From: Lachnospiraceae bacterium
GTDB lineage: Bacteria; Bacillota; Clostridia; Lachnospirales; Anaerotignaceae
DNA length: 64,000 nt
Direction of reading: 5' to 3'
NCBI GenBank assembly: GCA_003543235.1
Contig: DPJA01000038.1
Coordinates: 1 to 64,000, forward strand
This document shows, one piece after another, positions 14,977-23,155 of the stretch; within the stretch, counting starts at the first letter, position 1, and each line of letters starts with the position of its first letter. The notes beneath the pieces are model-generated. The model was not told the DNA's origin. It saw nothing but the letters and a program-made list of their open reading frames with translations, and made no database searches. Made by a program: the position numbers and the translations under genes.

Positions 14977-16404
14977 ATGAATGAAAAGAAATTAGGGCTT
15001 GGAAGTGGCGTTGCTGTTTGTGTAGGACTTATAGTAGCAACAAGCTGTCTTGTTTCCTTGGGAACAGGAATGGGATTGGCAGGTAAAGCATTTATTATTC
15101 CATTGTTCTTGGTAATGTTTTTAAATATATTTATAGCCTTGTCTTTTGGTGAACTTCATAGCCTTATGCCAAAAGTTGATGGAGGCACAGGACAATATCT
15201 CTTGGTTGGATTAGGACCTTTATTATCTATGATTGGAAATATTTCCGCCTATGTAATAACAATGATTCTTGCCTCAACAGCTGAACTGGCAATGAGCGGA
15301 ACTGTATTAAAACAATTGTTTTTCCCAGCAGTAGATGCAAGAATAATTTCATTAGCAATTTTAGGATTATTTTTTCTAATAAACTGTTTTGGTGTAGAAT
15401 TGTTTGCTAAATTTCAAAATACAGTTGTTGTATTACTTATAGGTTCAATGATAATTTTAGGCTTCTTAGGTACATTTGGTTTGGGTACAGGTGAAGTTGT
15501 TTCTGCAACAGAACAAGTAGCACCTGCTGTGCAAGGCTCAGCAAATGTTATGGGATTAGCGGCAATTGCCTTTTGGCTTTATATAGGCGTTGAATTTGTT
15601 ATCCCTATTGCAAAAGACATGAAAAATCCTAAAAGAGATGTTTTGTTGTCTATGATTATTGGACTGGTATTGTTATTTGTTGTACAAGCACTTCTTGGCT
15701 ATGGTATGCAAAAATATGTGTCATTAGACATTTTGGCTGCAGACCCTTCAGGGACACCTCATATGACTTATGCTTATAACCTTTTAGGTGATTTTGGAAA
15801 GTATTGGATGGGATTTGTTACAATTTTAGCTGCTGTAAGCACAGTTAATACAGTTTATGTTTCAACATCTAAAATTTTGGAAGGCATGGCTCAAGAGGGT
15901 ATGCTGCCAAAGGTTTTTGCTAAAACAAACAGACATAATGCTGCATATTACGGATTAATACTTATGGGCATTTGTGATGGTGTATTATTAATTTCAAATG
16001 TTGCTAATTCACAAGGTATTACATTTATAATCCTTGCTGCATCTTGCTTCTGGCTTGTAACATACTGTATGATACATTTAACGGTTCTTATTTTAAGAAA
16101 GAAATACCCAGATGCACCAAGAAACAAAAAATTAATATTTTCAGGTATACCACAGGTTATTGGTTTAATTGGTAACTTCTATATGATTTGGAACATAGCG
16201 TCAGGAGATGCAAGAATTAAAATATTTGAAGTTTTTGCTGTTCTCATGGTTATATTGGTTGCATATTCCACAGTTTGGGTATGCGTAGTTATGAAAGTCA
16301 GACCATTTGAACCTGTTGATTTGGATTTAATTAATGGTGAAGATAAAGGATTTATGGATATGGTTGTTGCAAGTCAAAGTATGAAAGTTGAAAATGATTA
16401 CTAA
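14977..16404 (+). CDS. APC family amino acid permease
   Basis: A 475-residue transporter with about 12 hydrophobic helices. The first helix has the APC-superfamily unwound Gly-rich segment (SGVAVCVGLIVATSCLVSLGTGMG), and helix 6 region reads FWLYIGVEFVIPIAKDMKNPKRD, typical of amino acid/polyamine/organocation permeases. The start is ATG 14977 behind GGAGGGAG, not the ATG at 14959 that overlaps that site. It follows the OCD-family gene by 82 bases with no clear terminator, so the two probably share a transcript. It likely imports the amino acid broken down by this region, driven by cation symport or by exchange. Substrate cannot be read from sequence. Confidence 0.9.
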   Translation: MNEKKLGLGSGVAVCVGLIVATSCLVSLGTGMGLAGKAFIIPLFLVMFLNIFIALSFGELHSLMPKVDGGTGQYLLVGLGPLLSMIGNISAYVITMILASTAELAMSGTVLKQLFFPAVDARIISLAILGLFFLINCFGVELFAKFQNTVVVLLIGSMIILGFLGTFGLGTGEVVSATEQVAPAVQGSANVMGLAAIAFWLYIGVEFVIPIAKDMKNPKRDVLLSMIIGLVLLFVVQALLGYGMQKYVSLDILAADPSGTPHMTYAYNLLGDFGKYWMGFVTILAAVSTVNTVYVSTSKILEGMAQEGMLPKVFAKTNRHNAAYYGLILMGICDGVLLISNVANSQGITFIILAASCFWLVTYCMIHLTVLILRKKYPDAPRNKKLIFSGIPQVIGLIGNFYMIWNIASGDARIKIFEVFAVLMVILVAYSTVWVCVVMKVRPFEPVDLDLINGEDKGFMDMVVASQSMKVENDY

Positions 16405-16442
16405 TTGTTGATGTAAAAAAGCCAAAACTCATATAAAACTTC

Positions 16443-16471
16443 TTGACAGTGTTAACAAAAGTTTATATAAT
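16443..16471 (+). promoter_or_regulatory. consensus sigma-A promoter of the AraC-type gene
   Basis: Perfect TTGACA at 16443-16448, 17-base spacer, perfect TATAAT at 16466-16471. Such a strong promoter for a regulator gene makes sense only with downstream control, here the leader terminator that follows. Confidence 0.85.
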
Positions 16472-16496
16472 AAGTCATGTTTATGATATAAACTTA

Positions 16497-16533
16497 TGCA
16501 AAGGGGCGTATTAGACCCTCTTTGCATTTTTTT
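16497..16533 (+). terminator. leader terminator between promoter and AraC-type gene
   Basis: TGCAAAG(GGG) at 16497-16506 pairs with CCCTCTTTGCA (16516-16526, one bulge), followed by a seven-T run. It lies about 20 bases after the predicted transcript start and 30 bases before the gene, so it must be read through or prevented for expression. An AT-rich hairpin (GTTTAT/ATAAAC, about 16479-16494) precedes it. Confidence 0.75.
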
Positions 16534-16562
16534 GTTTCATTGGAAGAAAAGAGGTTTTAATT

Positions 16563-17375
16563 ATGAAAGAAATGATGATATTAAAAACGATGCAACCATA
16601 TTTTGTATTGGGAACAACTGCCTTTGTTCAACGTATAGTTTTTGAAAACGGTATATCCCATTTTTTTGAGTTTACTATAGACAATGAAAAAGATGTTTTT
16701 GTTATACCTGATGGCTGTATAAATTTTATTTTTGAATATGATTCCCAAGAAATGAAAGCATATATAATTGCAAGTCACTTAAAAAAGATGACGTTTAAAG
16801 CTAGAAAAGGTATAACCTATTTTGGTGCAAGACTTATGCCTGGAGAATTCCCGTTATTGTTTGCAAAAAATATTGCAAGCAACTGTTTGGATTTAAAATA
16901 TGTTGTAGGTATGGAAAATTTATATAATGCAATGAAAAAAACAGAAGGGTTTGATAATAGAATTCTAAAGTTCACGCAGGAATATAACCGTATAAATCAT
17001 AAAATGCCAAAAAAAGAAAACGCTCAAATGCTGTTTCAAACGACTAAAAATATTATTATTGAAGAACAAGGTTCAATCAAAGTAAAAGAATTGGAAGAAA
17101 TAACAAAATATTCCTCAAGATATTTAAGTCGTGTTTTTGCAGATTCAATAGGAATGAGCACAAAACAATTTTGCGATATTGTAAAATTTCAAACTATATT
17201 ATTTAGAATGAAACAAGGAGAGGTGGAAAATTTAACATCTTTAGCAATGGAATTTCAATATTTTGATCAATCCCATTTTACCCGAGATTTTAAAAATTTA
17301 TTGGGAATATCCCCTAAGCCTTACTATAAAATGATTACAAATAGCCATTTTGAGGATAAAATTATCAATTGTTAA
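16563..17375 (+). CDS. AraC family transcriptional regulator
   Basis: A 270-residue regulator. The N-terminal half resembles the domain of unknown function found in AraC proteins with an EFTIDNEKDVFVIPDGCINFIF stretch (DUF6597-like), and the C-terminal two helix-turn-helix motifs are at about residues 165-260: KVKELEEITKYSSRYLSRVF and NLTSLAMEFQYFDQSHFTRDF, ending in the AraC signature GISPKPYYK. The strong promoter and leader terminator upstream suggest post-initiation control. It lies at the end of the catabolic region and may regulate the oxidoreductase-permease genes; that is inference. Confidence 0.9.
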   Translation: MKEMMILKTMQPYFVLGTTAFVQRIVFENGISHFFEFTIDNEKDVFVIPDGCINFIFEYDSQEMKAYIIASHLKKMTFKARKGITYFGARLMPGEFPLLFAKNIASNCLDLKYVVGMENLYNAMKKTEGFDNRILKFTQEYNRINHKMPKKENAQMLFQTTKNIIIEEQGSIKVKELEEITKYSSRYLSRVFADSIGMSTKQFCDIVKFQTILFRMKQGEVENLTSLAMEFQYFDQSHFTRDFKNLLGISPKPYYKMITNSHFEDKIINC

Positions 17376-17416
17376 AAATTTTTAAACACTTAATTATTAT
17401 TCATTCAAAAAAAGGA

Positions 17417-17471
17417 AATCCCCCAAAAGTATTCAGATTTTTTCATTTAATCTGTCAACTCCAAGGGGATT
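17417..17471. terminator. two-tier inverted repeat between convergent genes
   Basis: AATCCCC (17417-17423) pairs with GGGGATT (17465-17471), and inside it CAGATT (about 17434-17439) pairs with AATCTG (about 17449-17454). The inner stem has T-rich flanks. It separates the convergent AraC-type and ABC-F genes and is probably a bidirectional terminator. Confidence 0.55.
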
Positions 17472-17499
17472 GTTGCTTATCGTTGTAAAGAATAATAAT

Positions 17500-19239
17500 T
17501 TAAAGTAACTTAATAAGCTCTTCTAACTCTTCTGATAATTTTTTTGCAGCCTCAAAATTAGCATCTTTCAAAGCCAATTCTATTTTTGTTTCAACTGCTT
17601 TTTTCTTTTGTTCAATTTCTAAATAGTCTTTATCAAAATGACTGGCATAAATCATTTTTCTAAATTTTCGCATACTCATTTTTCTAATTGTTTTATCTTT
17701 AATAATTAAAACATAATCCATACAGTTTGTTATAGAATAGTAATCATGTGAAATCATTAGGATTGCACCGTTATAGTTTTCTATGGCTTTTTCAAGTGCT
17801 ATTTGTGAATAGGTATCCAAATGACTTGTCGGTTCATCCAGAAGCAACAAGTTTGCTTTACCAGCAGCAACTTTAGCCAATTGAAGTATATTTTTTTCTC
17901 CGCCAGATAAAGATTCTATCTTTTGCTCAATGACTTCTTCGTCAAAACCGTAGTTTGAAATATATAATTTAATATCTTCATAAGTTTTAAATCCTGCAGC
18001 AAAGAATTCTTCAAGTATTGTGTTGGACTCATTTAATATTTCTCCGTGAAGCTGAGATAAATAAGCTACTTCAACATCACAATTTATTTCAATGGAATTA
18101 CAATTGTTTTTAAAGATTTCACGCAATAAGGTGGTTTTGCCAGTGCCATTTGGACCGATTAGAGCCACTTTATCAGTAGATTTAATCTCAAAGTCAACAT
18201 TTTCTAAAAGCATTTCATCAAAAGAGATACTGTGATTATTAACTTTTAAAGCAATAGTTTCTTCAATTTCGTTGTCGGTAACTAAATTAATATCTGGTTG
18301 TTTAATATCTACAAAAGGTGCTTTAATTCTACGTGCTTCTAATCTTTCTTGAATTTTAACTCTAGCTTTCAGAGATTTCCCTTTTGAAGCTTCAGCGTGA
18401 TTAGTTGCGATAGTTCTTAGTTTATTAATTAAGATTTCGTTTCTCGCAATTTCTTCATTATCAGCAATGGCAAGTTCTTGTAATTCAATTTTGGTTTGAA
18501 GTAATGATAAGTTATAATCAATATATCTTCCATCAAACTCTTGCAGCTCCATGTTTTCAAGATGTATAATCTTGTTAAAGCAATGATTCAATAAATATCT
18601 GTTGTGGGTAATAATTAACATTATTCCTTTGTGAGAATTAATTAGATTTTTGAGGGAATTCAGGTTTTCAAAATCCAAAAACACGTCTGGTTCATCCATA
18701 ATCATTAAGTCTGGGCTATTAAGCATTTCCTTAATTACTTGAACAAGTTTAAATTCTCCGCCACTAAGTTCGGACATCATCAAATCTTTATGCTTAATTA
18801 GGTTTGCTAGATTTAGCTTCTTATTAATGTTGCTTTCAAAATTATCCCCACCAATTGCATTAAATGCGTCTAATACTTGCTGGTATTTTTCTAGTAACAA
18901 ATCAATATCTGAAGCTGTTTCCATTTCAGTACAAATAGCTGTTAATTCATTTTGCAGCTTAATAAATTCTTCGCCTATATACTGGAAAACTGTGGTATCT
19001 TTTGTTTTGTCTAGTCGTGAAAACTGACTTACATACCCAATTCTGCAATTTTGGTCCATCTCTAATTTACCATCAAACATATATCCTTCAGGATTCATAA
19101 TTATATTTATCAGTGTACTTTTTCCACTGCCACTTGTTCCTATAAAAGCACAATGTTGGCCGTCTTCTAAAGTAAATGAAATTTTATTATATAAATCCTT
19201 TTGCGGAAATGAGTAGGACAAGTTATCAACTTTTATCAT
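17500..19239 (-). CDS. ABC-F family ATPase, probable ribosome protection/antibiotic resistance protein
   Basis: A 579-residue cytosolic protein with two ABC ATPase domains and no membrane segments. NBD1 has Walker A IGTSGSGKST (about residue 35), signature LSGGEFKLVQ and Walker B LMIMDEPD; NBD2 has GPNGTGKTTL, LSGGEKNILQLAKVA and LLLLDEPTSHLD. A basic interdomain linker (about residues 235-315, KLRTIATNHAEASKGKSLKARVK) is the P-site tRNA/antibiotic interaction region, and there is a charged C-terminal extension. ABC-F proteins of this shape dislodge macrolides, lincosamides, streptogramins or pleuromutilins from the ribosome. The leader carries a peptide ORF and attenuator, which supports a resistance role over housekeeping EttA-like function. 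Start ATG 19239 has an AGAGAGG ribosome site. Confidence 0.88.
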   Translation of the reverse strand: MIKVDNLSYSFPQKDLYNKISFTLEDGQHCAFIGTSGSGKSTLINIIMNPEGYMFDGKLEMDQNCRIGYVSQFSRLDKTKDTTVFQYIGEEFIKLQNELTAICTEMETASDIDLLLEKYQQVLDAFNAIGGDNFESNINKKLNLANLIKHKDLMMSELSGGEFKLVQVIKEMLNSPDLMIMDEPDVFLDFENLNSLKNLINSHKGIMLIITHNRYLLNHCFNKIIHLENMELQEFDGRYIDYNLSLLQTKIELQELAIADNEEIARNEILINKLRTIATNHAEASKGKSLKARVKIQERLEARRIKAPFVDIKQPDINLVTDNEIEETIALKVNNHSISFDEMLLENVDFEIKSTDKVALIGPNGTGKTTLLREIFKNNCNSIEINCDVEVAYLSQLHGEILNESNTILEEFFAAGFKTYEDIKLYISNYGFDEEVIEQKIESLSGGEKNILQLAKVAAGKANLLLLDEPTSHLDTYSQIALEKAIENYNGAILMISHDYYSITNCMDYVLIIKDKTIRKMSMRKFRKMIYASHFDKDYLEIEQKKKAVETKIELALKDANFEAAKKLSEELEELIKLL

Positions 19240-19260
19240 ATTATTACCTCTCTTTATCAC

Positions 19261-19314
19261 TTAAAAAGAGCCTATAAAAATAAGCTCTTTAACATACAAT
19301 CTTACCATTCGCAT
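19261..19314 (-). CDS. putative 17-residue leader peptide overlapping the ABC-F attenuator
   Basis: The ORF reads MRMVRLYVKELIFIGSF and stops exactly in the terminator's T-run (TAA at 19263-19261). Both arms of the terminator stem are coded in it, so a translating ribosome would open the hairpin. No strong ribosome binding site precedes it. A second tiny ORF, MSFLHNN (19346-19323), lies just upstream within another hairpin. Leader peptides of this sort control several ABC-F and erm resistance genes; that this one works is inference. Confidence 0.45.
   Translation of the reverse strand: MRMVRLYVKELIFIGSF
19263..19290 (-). terminator. attenuator terminator in the ABC-F leader
   Basis: On the minus strand AAAGAGC (19290-19284) pairs with GCTCTTT (19271-19265) and five T follow. 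It lies between the ABC-F promoter and its start codon, so it terminates the leader unless something prevents folding. An upstream hairpin (GTAAAAAC/GTTTTTAC, 19334-19361) is a candidate alternative structure. Confidence 0.65.
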
Positions 19315-19368
19315 TTTTGCAATTAATTATTATGTAAAAACGACATTCTTTTTGTTTTTACCGTTGAT

Positions 19369-19397
19369 AGCATAACATTTTTTTTGCATAATTTCAA
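19369..19397 (-). promoter_or_regulatory. sigma-A promoter of the ABC-F gene
   Basis: On the minus strand TTGAAA (19397-19392), 17 bases, TATGCT (19374-19369). Transcription should begin near 19362, giving a leader of about 120 bases that contains both small ORFs and the attenuator. Confidence 0.65.
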
Positions 19398-19434
19398 TCA
19401 TTTCATTTTAAAGATTTTCCTGACAGCATTTAAA

Positions 19435-19463
19435 TTGACAAACTAAATAAAATTTGCTATTAT
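19435..19463 (+). promoter_or_regulatory. sigma-A promoter of the thi operon
   Basis: TTGACA at 19435-19440, 17-base spacer, TATTAT at 19458-19463. It is divergent from the ABC-F promoter. Confidence 0.8.
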
Positions 19464-19486
19464 TATTTCAGAGTGTTGATTTTTAA

Positions 19487-19540
19487 GGTCACACGAAGGG
19501 GCGCACCACCATTGGTACGTTCTTTTGTGTGGCCTTTTTT
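19487..19540 (+). terminator. long leader terminator of the thi operon
   Basis: GGTCACACGAAGGG (19487-19500) pairs with the TCTTTTGTGTGGCC arm (19521-19534, some G-T pairs), with further pairing inside, and six T follow. The neighbouring upstream gene is on the other strand, so this terminator can only act in the thi leader. I see no TPP riboswitch core (no CTGAGA or CCTGATCTGG-like element) in this leader. Confidence 0.75.
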
Positions 19541-19567
19541 AGTTTTCCAAAAAAAGGAGGTGTCTTT

Positions 19568-19765
19568 ATGGCTAGAATAAACGGCAAAAATATTGAAATT
19601 TCTCAAAATATTACTGTATTACAATATATTGAACAACAGGAGCTTAACCTATCGGTTATTGCTGTAGAATATAATGGTAATATTCTTCCTAAATCACAAT
19701 ATGGGGAAAAAGTAATAAAATCGTGCGATGTGATAGAAATAGTTAATTTTGTAGGTGGTGGTTGA
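19568..19765 (+). CDS. thiS: sulfur carrier protein ThiS
   Basis: A 65-residue ubiquitin-fold sulfur carrier that ends in FVGGG, with the required C-terminal Gly-Gly to be adenylated by ThiF and converted to a thiocarboxylate that feeds sulfur into the thiazole ring. The start is ATG 19568 behind AAAGGAGGTG; an upstream in-frame codon at 19529 lies within the leader hairpin. It is the first gene of the thi operon, and its end overlaps the ThiF gene region. Confidence 0.93.
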   Translation: MARINGKNIEISQNITVLQYIEQQELNLSVIAVEYNGNILPKSQYGEKVIKSCDVIEIVNFVGGG

Positions 19766-19766
19766 T

Positions 19767-20576
19767 GTGAAAATTATTTTAAATGGAAAACCTTGCAATA
19801 TCCAGTGTTGTTCAATCTACAAACTATGTGATATTTTTTTCAAAGATATTCAAAAAACTGCAGTTATTGTCAATGGTTTTCAAATAAATGAAGACAGAGA
19901 TTTAAAGGAAAATGATGAGGTTTTCCTTATTGATAAACATAAAATGCCTAATGAAAATGAATTTTCTGCTATGCTTTATGCAAGGCATACACCTAATGTT
20001 CACCAAAAAATCAAAAATTCTAGAGTTGCCATTGCGGGCTTGGGTGGGCTTGGTTCACATATTGCCATTTCACTTGCAAGAACAGGCGTAGGATGTCTTC
20101 ATCTTATTGATTTTGATGTTGTTGAGCCTAGTAATTTAAACCGTCAGCAATATATGATTTGCCACTTGGGAATGGCTAAAACCGACGCTTTAAAGGCAGA
20201 AATAGCTCAAATTAATCCATTTATACAAATAATTACTCATAACATAAAAATAAATGAAGGCAATATTTGTGAGATTTTCAAAGATGACCCTATTATTTGT
20301 GAAGCATTTGATAATCCAAAAGAAAAGGCAATTCTTGTTAACGGAATTTTATCTCAATATGCTGACAAAAAAATTGTTGCTTCTTCGGGTATGGCAGGTT
20401 TTGACAGCTCAAATTCCATTGTTACACGCAAAATAAATGACAAGTTTTATATTTGCGGCGATGGTGTTACGGAAGCAAAAGAAGGCAGGGGACTTATGTC
20501 GCCTAGAGTTTCAATTTGTGCAGGGCATCAGGCAAATATGATATTAAGGCTTATTTTAGGCTGCGATAATGTTTAA
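19767..20576 (+). CDS. thiF: ThiF family adenylyltransferase with N-terminal ThiS-like domain
   Basis: A 269-residue E1-like enzyme that adenylates the ThiS C-terminus. Residues about 1-65 (KIILNGKPCNIQ ... ENDEVFLIDKH) look like a second ThiS-like beta-grasp domain lacking the Gly-Gly tail, as in the ThiF family 2 of anaerobes. Next comes the nucleotide-binding AIAGLGGLGSHIAISLARTGVG and DFDVVEPSNLNRQ, the ATP/Mg site. I chose GTG 19767, just after the thiS stop; in-frame GTG 19755 or 19758 are possible. The zinc-binding Cys pairs of E. coli ThiF are not apparent. Confidence 0.88.
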   Translation: MKIILNGKPCNIQCCSIYKLCDIFFKDIQKTAVIVNGFQINEDRDLKENDEVFLIDKHKMPNENEFSAMLYARHTPNVHQKIKNSRVAIAGLGGLGSHIAISLARTGVGCLHLIDFDVVEPSNLNRQQYMICHLGMAKTDALKAEIAQINPFIQIITHNIKINEGNICEIFKDDPIICEAFDNPKEKAILVNGILSQYADKKIVASSGMAGFDSSNSIVTRKINDKFYICGDGVTEAKEGRGLMSPRVSICAGHQANMILRLILGCDNV

Positions 20577-20603
20577 AGTTTAATTAATTAAGGAGAATAT
20601 ATA

Positions 20604-21380
20604 ATGAATAATCAAAAAGATTTACTAACAATTGGTGGACACGAATTTACATCTCGTTTTATTTTGGGTTCGGGGAAATACTCACTTGACTTAATCAATG
20701 CAGCAGTTAAAAATGCTGGAGCTCAGATGATTACATTGGCTCTAAGACGTGCCAATGGCGGGAAAGTTGCCAATATTTTGGATTACATTCCAAAAAATGT
20801 AACACTTCTTCCTAACACTTCGGGTGCACGTAATGCAGAAGAAGCTGTCCGTATTGCACGTATTTCAAGAGAACTGGGCTGTGGAGATTTTGTTAAAATT
20901 GAAATCATAAGAGACACAAAATATCTTCTTCCAGACAATGCAGAAACAATTAAAGCTACAGAAATTCTTGCAAAAGAAGGATTTATCGTAATGCCTTATA
21001 TGTACCCAGACCTTAATACCGCTCGTGACCTGAAGAATGCAGGTGCTGCTTGTATTATGCCTCTAGGTTCTCCTATTGGAACAAACAAGGGTCTTTGCAC
21101 AAAGGAGTTTATTCAGATAATTATTAATGAAGTTGATCTTCCTGTAATAGTTGATGCAGGCATTGGCAGACCTTCACAAGCCTGCGAAGCTATGGAGATG
21201 GGTGCGGCCGCTGTTATGGCAAACACAGCTATTGCAACAGCAGGTGATATTCCGGCAATGGCAGAGGCATTTAGAAAAGCTATTGAATCAGGACGTACTG
21301 CATATTTATCAGGTCTTGGTAGAATTCTTAATGAAGGCAGTTCAGCTTCTTCGCCTATTACAGGATTTTTGCAGGATTAA
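20604..21380 (+). CDS. thiG: thiazole synthase ThiG
   Basis: A 258-residue TIM-barrel enzyme that condenses 1-deoxy-D-xylulose 5-phosphate, dehydroglycine and ThiS-borne sulfur into the thiazole phosphate. Family blocks are clear: FTSRFILGSGKYS near the N-terminus, LPNTSGARNAEEAVRIARISRE, IMPLGSPIGTNKG and the phosphate-binding VIVDAGIGRPSQACEAMEMGAAAVMANTAIATA. Length is normal. A good ribosome site (AAGGAGA) precedes ATG 20604; thiH follows after 13 bases. Confidence 0.97.
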   Translation: MNNQKDLLTIGGHEFTSRFILGSGKYSLDLINAAVKNAGAQMITLALRRANGGKVANILDYIPKNVTLLPNTSGARNAEEAVRIARISRELGCGDFVKIEIIRDTKYLLPDNAETIKATEILAKEGFIVMPYMYPDLNTARDLKNAGAACIMPLGSPIGTNKGLCTKEFIQIIINEVDLPVIVDAGIGRPSQACEAMEMGAAAVMANTAIATAGDIPAMAEAFRKAIESGRTAYLSGLGRILNEGSSASSPITGFLQD

Positions 21381-21393
21381 GGAGGAATTTAAA

Positions 21394-22554
21394 ATGGAAG
21401 AAAGAATTAATCATATGGAATATCTTCCAGGGATGGAAGTTATAAAGTCTGAAATAATGGATAAGGTTATTAGCTATAGGAATGAGTATGACAAAGATAA
21501 CTACACAGACGAAGACGTAAAATGTGCATTACAGAAAGACGTTTTATCTCCTGATGATTTTGCGGCTTTGCTTTCGCCAGCAGCTTTAGACCATCTTGAA
21601 GAAATGGCACAGAGGGCAAAAGTGGAAACGAATAAGCATTTTGGTAACTCAATTAATATGTTTACACCTCTTTATATTTCAAACTACTGTGAAAACTACT
21701 GCATTTATTGCGGATTTAACTGTCACAATAAAATCAACCGTTCATGCCTAAACACTGAAGAAATAGAACATGAAATGAAGGCAATTGCAAAGACAGGTCT
21801 GCAAGAAATACTTATTCTTACAGGTGAAAGCAGGTACAAGTCTGATGTAAAATACATAGGAGAAGCTTGTAAAATTGCACGAAAATATTTTAAAGTCATA
21901 GGTGTGGAAGTTTATCCTATGAATACGGATGAATATGCCTACCTTCACCAATGTGGCGTTGACTATGTTACTGTTTTTCAGGAAACATACAACTCCGACA
22001 AATATGAAACACTTCATCTTGAAGGTCACAAAAGAATTTTTCCTTACCGTTTTGATACACAAGAAAGAGCTATTATGGCTGGAATACGTGGTGTTGGTCT
22101 GGCAGCACTTTTGGGTCTTGATGATTTTAGAAAAGACGCATTTGCAACAGGTATGCACGGTTACCTTTTACAGAAAAAATATCCTCATGCAGAAATTGCT
22201 TTTTCTTGTCCTCGCTTGCGTCCTATTATAAACAATGAAAAAATTAATCCGAAGGATGTCCATGAACGTCAGCTTTTACAGATTATCTGTGCTTACAGAA
22301 TTTTCATGCCATTTGCAAGCATTACTATTTCCACACGTGAACGTGAAGGGTTCAGAAACAACGTTATAAATATTGCTGCAACCAAAATATCAGCAGGCGT
22401 TAAGGTTGATATTGGTAGCCATGATGAAGAAAGCCAACACGCAAAGGGTGATGGTCAATTTGAAATTTCCGATAAAAGAAACGTTGAAGAAGTGTTTAAC
22501 GCAATTTTAGAAAAAGGTCTTCAACCAGTTATGAGTGATTACATTTATGTGTAA
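21394..22554 (+). CDS. thiH: 2-iminoacetate synthase ThiH (radical SAM)
   Basis: A 386-residue radical S-adenosylmethionine enzyme that cleaves tyrosine to dehydroglycine (2-iminoacetate) and p-cresol, the anaerobic route for the thiazole nitrogen and carbon. The radical SAM motif CENYCIYCGF (C-x3-C-x2-C) lies near residue 90. The C-terminal region has SFSCPRLRP-like and ITISTREREGFRNN motifs of ThiH. The longer frame opening at 21151 overlaps thiG; the true start is ATG 21394 behind GGAGG. Use of ThiH instead of the oxygen-dependent ThiO fits an anaerobe. Confidence 0.95.
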   Translation: MEERINHMEYLPGMEVIKSEIMDKVISYRNEYDKDNYTDEDVKCALQKDVLSPDDFAALLSPAALDHLEEMAQRAKVETNKHFGNSINMFTPLYISNYCENYCIYCGFNCHNKINRSCLNTEEIEHEMKAIAKTGLQEILILTGESRYKSDVKYIGEACKIARKYFKVIGVEVYPMNTDEYAYLHQCGVDYVTVFQETYNSDKYETLHLEGHKRIFPYRFDTQERAIMAGIRGVGLAALLGLDDFRKDAFATGMHGYLLQKKYPHAEIAFSCPRLRPIINNEKINPKDVHERQLLQIICAYRIFMPFASITISTREREGFRNNVINIAATKISAGVKVDIGSHDEESQHAKGDGQFEISDKRNVEEVFNAILEKGLQPVMSDYIYV

Positions 22555-23155
22555 TGAGATAATTTGTGTAACAAACCGCAAGCTATGCAAAATAGATTTT
22601 CTAAAACAAATTGAATTGGTGGCTTCATCAGGAGTGGATAAAATAATTCTAAGGGAAAAAGATTTATCAGAAGAAGAATACCTTTCTATTGCCAAAAAGG
22701 TTATAAATATTTGTATGAAAAATAATACTGAATGTATACTTCATTCATTTATAAATATTGCGAAAAGACTTGATTATAAAAAAATACATCTTCCTCTTCA
22801 CGTTTTACAAAGCAAACATGGTGAAATCAGTGATTTTGACGCAATTGGAGCATCTACACATAGCTTAGATGAGGCTGAAGAAGCAATAAAATATGGAGCA
22901 AAATATATTACAGTTGGTCATATTTTTCAAACAAATTGCAAGAAAGGTTTACCTCCCAGAGGATTGGAATTTTTATCATCTATATGCAAATCGGCAAATT
23001 TACCCATTTATGCCATTGGTGGAATAAACGCAGAGAATGCACATTTAGCATTTGAAAATGGTGCCTCGGGAGTATGCCTTATGTCGGAATTTATGGAAAG
23101 CCTCAAGCCTTATGAAATTGTGCAAAAAATAAAAAATGCAGAAATTCAAGTATAA
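22547..23155 (+). CDS. thiE: thiamine phosphate synthase ThiE (ThiE/TenI family)
   Basis: A 202-residue TIM-barrel protein that joins the thiazole phosphate with HMP pyrophosphate. Motifs include DKIILREKDLSEEEY (binding the pyrophosphate), HLPLH, GASTHSLDEAEEA, YITVGHIFQTNCKKG and the final IYAIGGINAENAHLAFENGASGVCLMS. The start overlaps the thiH stop (ATG 22547; GTG 22535 also possible), so translation is coupled. TenI-type isomerases look alike, but the complete phosphate loop supports ThiE. thiC and thiD are not in this window. Confidence 0.85.
   Translation: MCNEIICVTNRKLCKIDFLKQIELVASSGVDKIILREKDLSEEEYLSIAKKVINICMKNNTECILHSFINIAKRLDYKKIHLPLHVLQSKHGEISDFDAIGASTHSLDEAEEAIKYGAKYITVGHIFQTNCKKGLPPRGLEFLSSICKSANLPIYAIGGINAENAHLAFENGASGVCLMSEFMESLKPYEIVQKIKNAEIQV

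Noticed and set aside
19464..19567. TPP riboswitch in the thi leader
   Set aside because: No TPP aptamer core (CTGAGA, CCTGATCTGG-type) is present; only a terminator hairpin and a ribosome site.
21748..22158. 136-codon frame antisense to thiH
   Set aside because: Translation is rich in Cys, Phe and His with no motifs, a shadow of the thiH codons.
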